NCBI GenBank assembly: GCA_016707585.1 | Contig: JADJHL010000008.1 | Location: forward strand, 682,001 to 746,000 | Direction: 5' to 3' | Source of the DNA: Ignavibacteriales bacterium | GTDB taxonomy: Bacteria; Bacteroidota; Ignavibacteria; Ignavibacteriales; Ignavibacteriaceae | DNA length: 64,000 nt | Part shown: positions 61,220 to 64,000 of the stretch, piece after piece | Numbering within the stretch: the first letter of the stretch is position 1 | How the letters are laid out: each line of letters opens with the position of its first letter | The notes under the pieces: model-generated | What the model was told of the DNA's origin: nothing | The model's input: only the letters and a program-made list of their open reading frames with translations | Database searches by the model: none | Position numbers and translations under genes: made by a program

Positions 61220-62203
61220 ATGCTTACAAAAAATGAACTCTTAAAAAATAAATCTCTCTTGCAGGATCATGCAAGAGCTTGTTTAGTTGGCCATGCGATC
61301 GGTGATTCATTTGGTGATATCGCTCGATCTCCAGATTATCATTTGCAATATGGAATTACAATGGATTTTTCTGAAAAACCAGCACCGGGAACTGATGATA
61401 CTGAATTTGCTTTGTTAACAGCACAAACTTTAATTAAAGCAAAAGGAAATTTGACTGATGCCGATGTACTAGAAAGTTGGAAAACACATGTATTACCCCT
61501 TTCAGAATTAAAACGCGGGGGCGCAAGTGAAAGAGAAGCTGCTGCAAATATTCGTCGTGGGGTTTTACCTCCGTTATCAGGAATATATAATTCACATTAT
61601 ATGAGTGATGGTGCCGCCATGCGAGTAACTCCTATAGGAATAGCTTGTGCAGGTGATCCGGAACGTGCTGCAAAATTAGCTGAAATTGAAGCACGAATAA
61701 GTCATTCACGTGATGGATTATGGAGTGCACAATCTGTTGCTATTGCTGTAGCGGTTGCAATGGCAGGTGCATCGGTTGATGAAATTTGTAAAGCTGCAAT
61801 TGATGTTACGCCTCAAGATTCCTGGATGAGATTTACTTTTAATAAAGCCTTTAGCATCATCAATGAAATGAAAACACTTGAAGAATGTTGGAAACCTCTG
61901 CACGATGCTTTATGGACTGAATATAAATCAGTTTCTCCTGAAGCAGTGGTCTCAGCTCTTGCAATATTTAAATTAACGGAAGGTGATTTTAAACGAGGGA
62001 TAATTTACAGCGGTAACTTTGGTCGTGATGCTGATACAATCTCCGCCATAGTAGGTGCAATAAGCGGTGCAATGAATGGGATGAATAGCATTCCACAAGC
62101 CTGGGTTGATAAAGTAAGAATCACAACAGGTGTTTGTTTACCATTTACAAAAGGAATGGATTTGTTTGATGTTGCATCTCAATTATCTGATTTAGTTAAA
62201 TAA
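61220..62203 (+). CDS. ADP-ribosylglycohydrolase family protein 4
   Basis: The 327-residue protein has GHAIGDSFGDIARSPDY, the first metal site GTDDTEFAL (Asp59, Asp60), AAMRVTPIGIACAGDPERAA and second site GRDADTISAIVGAISGA (Asp270, Asp272), so the binuclear site is intact. It resembles paralogue 1 most closely (same KRGG/ISHSRDGLWS-type segments) and probably arose with it by duplication. It is the last gene of the locus; a terminator follows at 62351. Confidence 0.9.
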   Translation: MLTKNELLKNKSLLQDHARACLVGHAIGDSFGDIARSPDYHLQYGITMDFSEKPAPGTDDTEFALLTAQTLIKAKGNLTDADVLESWKTHVLPLSELKRGGASEREAAANIRRGVLPPLSGIYNSHYMSDGAAMRVTPIGIACAGDPERAAKLAEIEARISHSRDGLWSAQSVAIAVAVAMAGASVDEICKAAIDVTPQDSWMRFTFNKAFSIINEMKTLEECWKPLHDALWTEYKSVSPEAVVSALAIFKLTEGDFKRGIIYSGNFGRDADTISAIVGAISGAMNGMNSIPQAWVDKVRITTGVCLPFTKGMDLFDVASQLSDLVK

Positions 62204-62350
62204 TATACATCATGTCAGAAGTATTTTTATTAATTCTCTGTAAAGTTTAAGATTGCGAAAGTTCTCATCCACTTAAAGTAAAAACTGAAATAGTTGAATC
62301 GATGGATAATGAGACATTTATTTATTTTAATATTGAGCTCAAATTTAAAG

Positions 62351-62384
62351 CCTTAAAACAATCGTTTTAAGGTTTGTTTATTTT
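62351..62384 (+). terminator. Terminator after the last ADP-ribosylglycohydrolase gene
   Basis: CCTTAAAAC (62351-62359) pairs with GTTTTAAGG (62364-62372) around AATC and is followed by a T-rich run TTTGTTTATTTT. The stem is AT-rich but perfect. Confidence 0.7.
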
Positions 62385-62612
62385 ATTACGATTAAAAAAT
62401 TCAAGAATGTAAACTTAATCTATACCACTTAATTAGATTGATCAAAATCATCATCAAAAATATCTTTTAATCATAAATTGAATTAGAAAAGTTTCTACAA
62501 TAATAATTCCAGATAAGTTTATAATTGGAAATAATTGTTATATAGATTGGTTAATCACTTAAAAAAAAATAAAACACTTGTTAATAGTTTTAATTTATTA
62601 TTTATATATTTG

Positions 62613-62693
62613 AAGTGTACTTAAGAAAGGCTTACCCCCAGGCCTGAAATTAAGACGAACCCTGATGCTTCGGTATCAGGGTTTTTATTTTTA
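62613..62693 (+). ncRNA. Candidate small RNA with UUCG terminator hairpin
   Basis: A TATATTTG -7-like element (62605-62612) is directly upstream. The roughly 80-base transcript would contain a small hairpin (AGGC/GCCT arms around TTACCCCC) and end in a strong terminator: AACCCTGAT (62658-62666) with ATCAGGGTT (62675-62683), a G-T pair and C-G closing a TTCG tetraloop, then a T tract. No gene ends within 400 bases upstream that would need this second terminator, so an independent short RNA is inferred. It might also be a leader or attenuator for the sigma gene. Confidence 0.4.
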
Positions 62694-62775
62694 AACAACT
62701 ATTAAAAATTATTTTTTTTACCACCAACCTTTTATTGTTAGATTTAGTCTAATTGAAAGTAAAAAGAATTTATAG

Positions 62776-63339
62776 ATGACTTTAAGCGATAACGAATTAA
62801 TAATAAATGCCAATAATGGCGATGTTTTAGCTTTTGAAGAGTTGATTTATCGCTATGATAAAATGGTTTTACGATTAGCATTTAAATATACCGGCAATGC
62901 TGATGATGCAAAGGATATTTATCAAGAAGTGTTTATTCGTGTATTCAAAAATTTATCAAGATTTCAGTTTAAAAGTGAATTCTCAACCTGGTTATTCAGG
63001 GTTGCATCTAATGTGTGTATTTCTTTTAAACGTAAATACAATAAAGTAAATCATATTTCCTTAAATGATGATGATGAATCCAGCTTCGTTACTGAAATCC
63101 CGGAGGATTCAAAATTATTGCCAGATAATTTAGTTGTTAACAATGAGTTTGGTGATAAGATAAGTAAAGCTTTAGGCACTTTATCTCCAAATCAAAAAAT
63201 GAGTTTTTTATTAAAACATTATGAAGGTTATAAAATAAGAGAGATTGCGGATATAATGGATTGTAAAGAAGGTACTATTAAAAAATACTTATTTGAAGCA
63301 GTAAGGAAACTTAAAACGCAACTAGAAGGAAGTTATTAA
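62776..63339 (+). CDS. ECF RNA polymerase sigma factor
   Basis: The 187-residue protein has sigma region 2 (FEELIYRYDKMVLRLAFKYT, then DAKDIYQEVFIRVFKNLSRF and STWLFRVASNVCIS) and region 4 (LSPNQKMSFLLKHYEGYKIR, EIADIMDCKEGTIKKYLFEA). It is an extracytoplasmic-function type without region 3. The zinc-finger protein gene just downstream is its likely anti-sigma factor. A possible self-recognised promoter is noted in the preceding intergenic region. Confidence 0.95.
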   Translation: MTLSDNELIINANNGDVLAFEELIYRYDKMVLRLAFKYTGNADDAKDIYQEVFIRVFKNLSRFQFKSEFSTWLFRVASNVCISFKRKYNKVNHISLNDDDESSFVTEIPEDSKLLPDNLVVNNEFGDKISKALGTLSPNQKMSFLLKHYEGYKIREIADIMDCKEGTIKKYLFEAVRKLKTQLEGSY

Positions 63340-63346
63340 TTTTTTA

Positions 63347-64000
63347 ATGATGGAAAATCGAATGGAACATTTTGAATACAAAGAAATGATTCAGTTTTAT
63401 CTGTATGATGAACTGGAAAATGACAAGATGATATTGTTTGAAGAGCACATTAAGATATGCAATGAATGTGCGATTGAATTGGAATCGTACAAAAATTTAT
63501 TTGCTAAAGTTTCCGGTGATTCTCAATCAGCTTTGGATACAAAATTACTTGCAGAAGCTAGGTTAGAGCTGCGTGGATTATTGAAAGCTCAGAAAATTAA
63601 AATTCCATTTACAATAAAGTTTAAGGAGATTATAAATTCTTTTTTATACAAACCTTATGGATTAGCTTTTAGTGGAACCGCTATTTTATTGATCGGAGTG
63701 TTTATGGGATATTTATTATCTAAAACTCCCTCAACTATAAATGAACAAAATGTTTCTAATATAAACGATCAATTAAAAATTCAGAATATAAATTTTATTG
63801 ATTCTGATCCTTCTGATGGATCAGTTGAATTTACGTTTGATGCAATTAATCCCGGACACATTAAAGGGAAAATTGATAATCCTGAACTTCAAAGTATTTT
63901 AACCTATGCTTTGTTAAATGAACAAAATCCGGGCACACGATTAAATTCTATCAATGTAATTAATGCTGTCAATTCTTCAGGTATGGATGAAGAAATTAAA
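63347..64000 (+). CDS. Anti-sigma factor with zinc-finger and membrane helix (3' truncated by window edge)
   Basis: The frame is open from the ATG at 63347 (a second ATG follows immediately) to the last base, giving 218 residues. The N-terminus has the anti-sigma zinc-finger pattern HIKICNEC (His-x3-Cys-x2-Cys). Membrane helix about 105-125 (GLAFSGTAILLIGVFMGYLL) follows, then a periplasmic part with a HEAT-like segment near the end (LQSILTYALLNEQNPGTRLN). It should hold the ECF sigma factor at the membrane until a signal is received. It is 7 bases downstream of the sigma gene. The C-terminus lies outside the window. Confidence 0.85.
   Translation, partial: MMENRMEHFEYKEMIQFYLYDELENDKMILFEEHIKICNECAIELESYKNLFAKVSGDSQSALDTKLLAEARLELRGLLKAQKIKIPFTIKFKEIINSFLYKPYGLAFSGTAILLIGVFMGYLLSKTPSTINEQNVSNINDQLKIQNINFIDSDPSDGSVEFTFDAINPGHIKGKIDNPELQSILTYALLNEQNPGTRLNSINVINAVNSSGMDEEIK

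Larger units (their letters stand above)
62204..62775. other. Intergenic region between the ribosylglycohydrolase genes and the ECF sigma gene
   Basis: The 572-base region contains the operon terminator (62351-62384), about 190 bases of AT-rich DNA without a recognisable gene, a candidate small RNA ending in a UUCG hairpin (62613-62693), and a possible ECF-type promoter for the sigma gene (AACCTT at 62726-62731, 15 bases, GTCTAA at 62747-62752). No open frame of note. Confidence 0.6.

Noticed and set aside
1..64000. CRISPR arrays, insertion sequences with transposase, prophage genes, rRNA
   Set aside because: I looked for regularly spaced repeats, transposase or integrase motifs and rRNA segments and found none; the periodic repeats in 48248-51680 are protein-coding NHL blades.

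Overview
The window is AT-rich, gene-dense DNA that most likely comes from a member of the Ignavibacteria / Bacteroidota-Chlorobi assemblage. Secreted proteins end in type IX secretion sorting tails with the NYPNPFNP signature. Outer-membrane PorV/PorQ-like and TonB-dependent proteins, FN3 lipoproteins and PAS-rich sensor kinases are present. Several promoters look like TTG-N19/20-TAnnTT rather than a strict E. coli consensus. The taxon is inferred from these traits, not from a marker-gene comparison.

Region 1 (1-9500) holds the end of an unknown gene, an FN3 lipoprotein, a giant multi-PAS kinase/receiver hybrid with a degenerate ATPase domain, lexA with a double palindromic operator, an outer-membrane barrel, a DUF72 protein, a GxxExxY nuclease-like gene enclosed by inverted repeats, and dinB. 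Region 2 (9500-14470) is regulatory: a HIT protein, a sigma-54 activator and a secreted unknown on the minus strand, then a TPR histidine kinase with a NarL-type response regulator on the plus strand. Region 3 (14470-21411, minus) is a tight seven-gene operon: prsW-like protease, unknown, nadD, epimerase, meaB, acyl-CoA dehydrogenase and an MCC-type carboxyltransferase. The last three point to branched-chain amino acid / propionate catabolism.

Region 4 (21412-37460) is housekeeping: DUF177-rpmF-plsX-fabH-fabD-(Cys-cluster protein)-fabG-acpP-fabF-rnc, then gcvP, a BamA-like protein, rsmE, an RlpA-like lipoprotein, rnhC, pfkA and tRNA-Asp.

Region 5 (37460-62372) is the standout: about 24 kb of co-directional genes that look like one catabolic locus. 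A LacI regulator with its own perfect palindromic operator leads a TonB-dependent receptor, a T9SS protein, a PorV/PorQ protein, ribokinase, LVIVD and NHL propeller proteins, an NHL-esterase fusion, a beta-lactamase-fold serine hydrolase, an ABC importer (two permeases and a binding protein, no ATPase) and four consecutive ADP-ribosylglycohydrolase-family genes, one of which has lost its metal ligands. The reading offered is capture, de-esterification, import and deribosylation of a ribosylated compound, with ribokinase feeding ribose into the pentose phosphate pathway. The substrate is unknown. Region 6 (62373-64000) holds a candidate small RNA, an ECF sigma factor and its partial zinc-finger anti-sigma gene.
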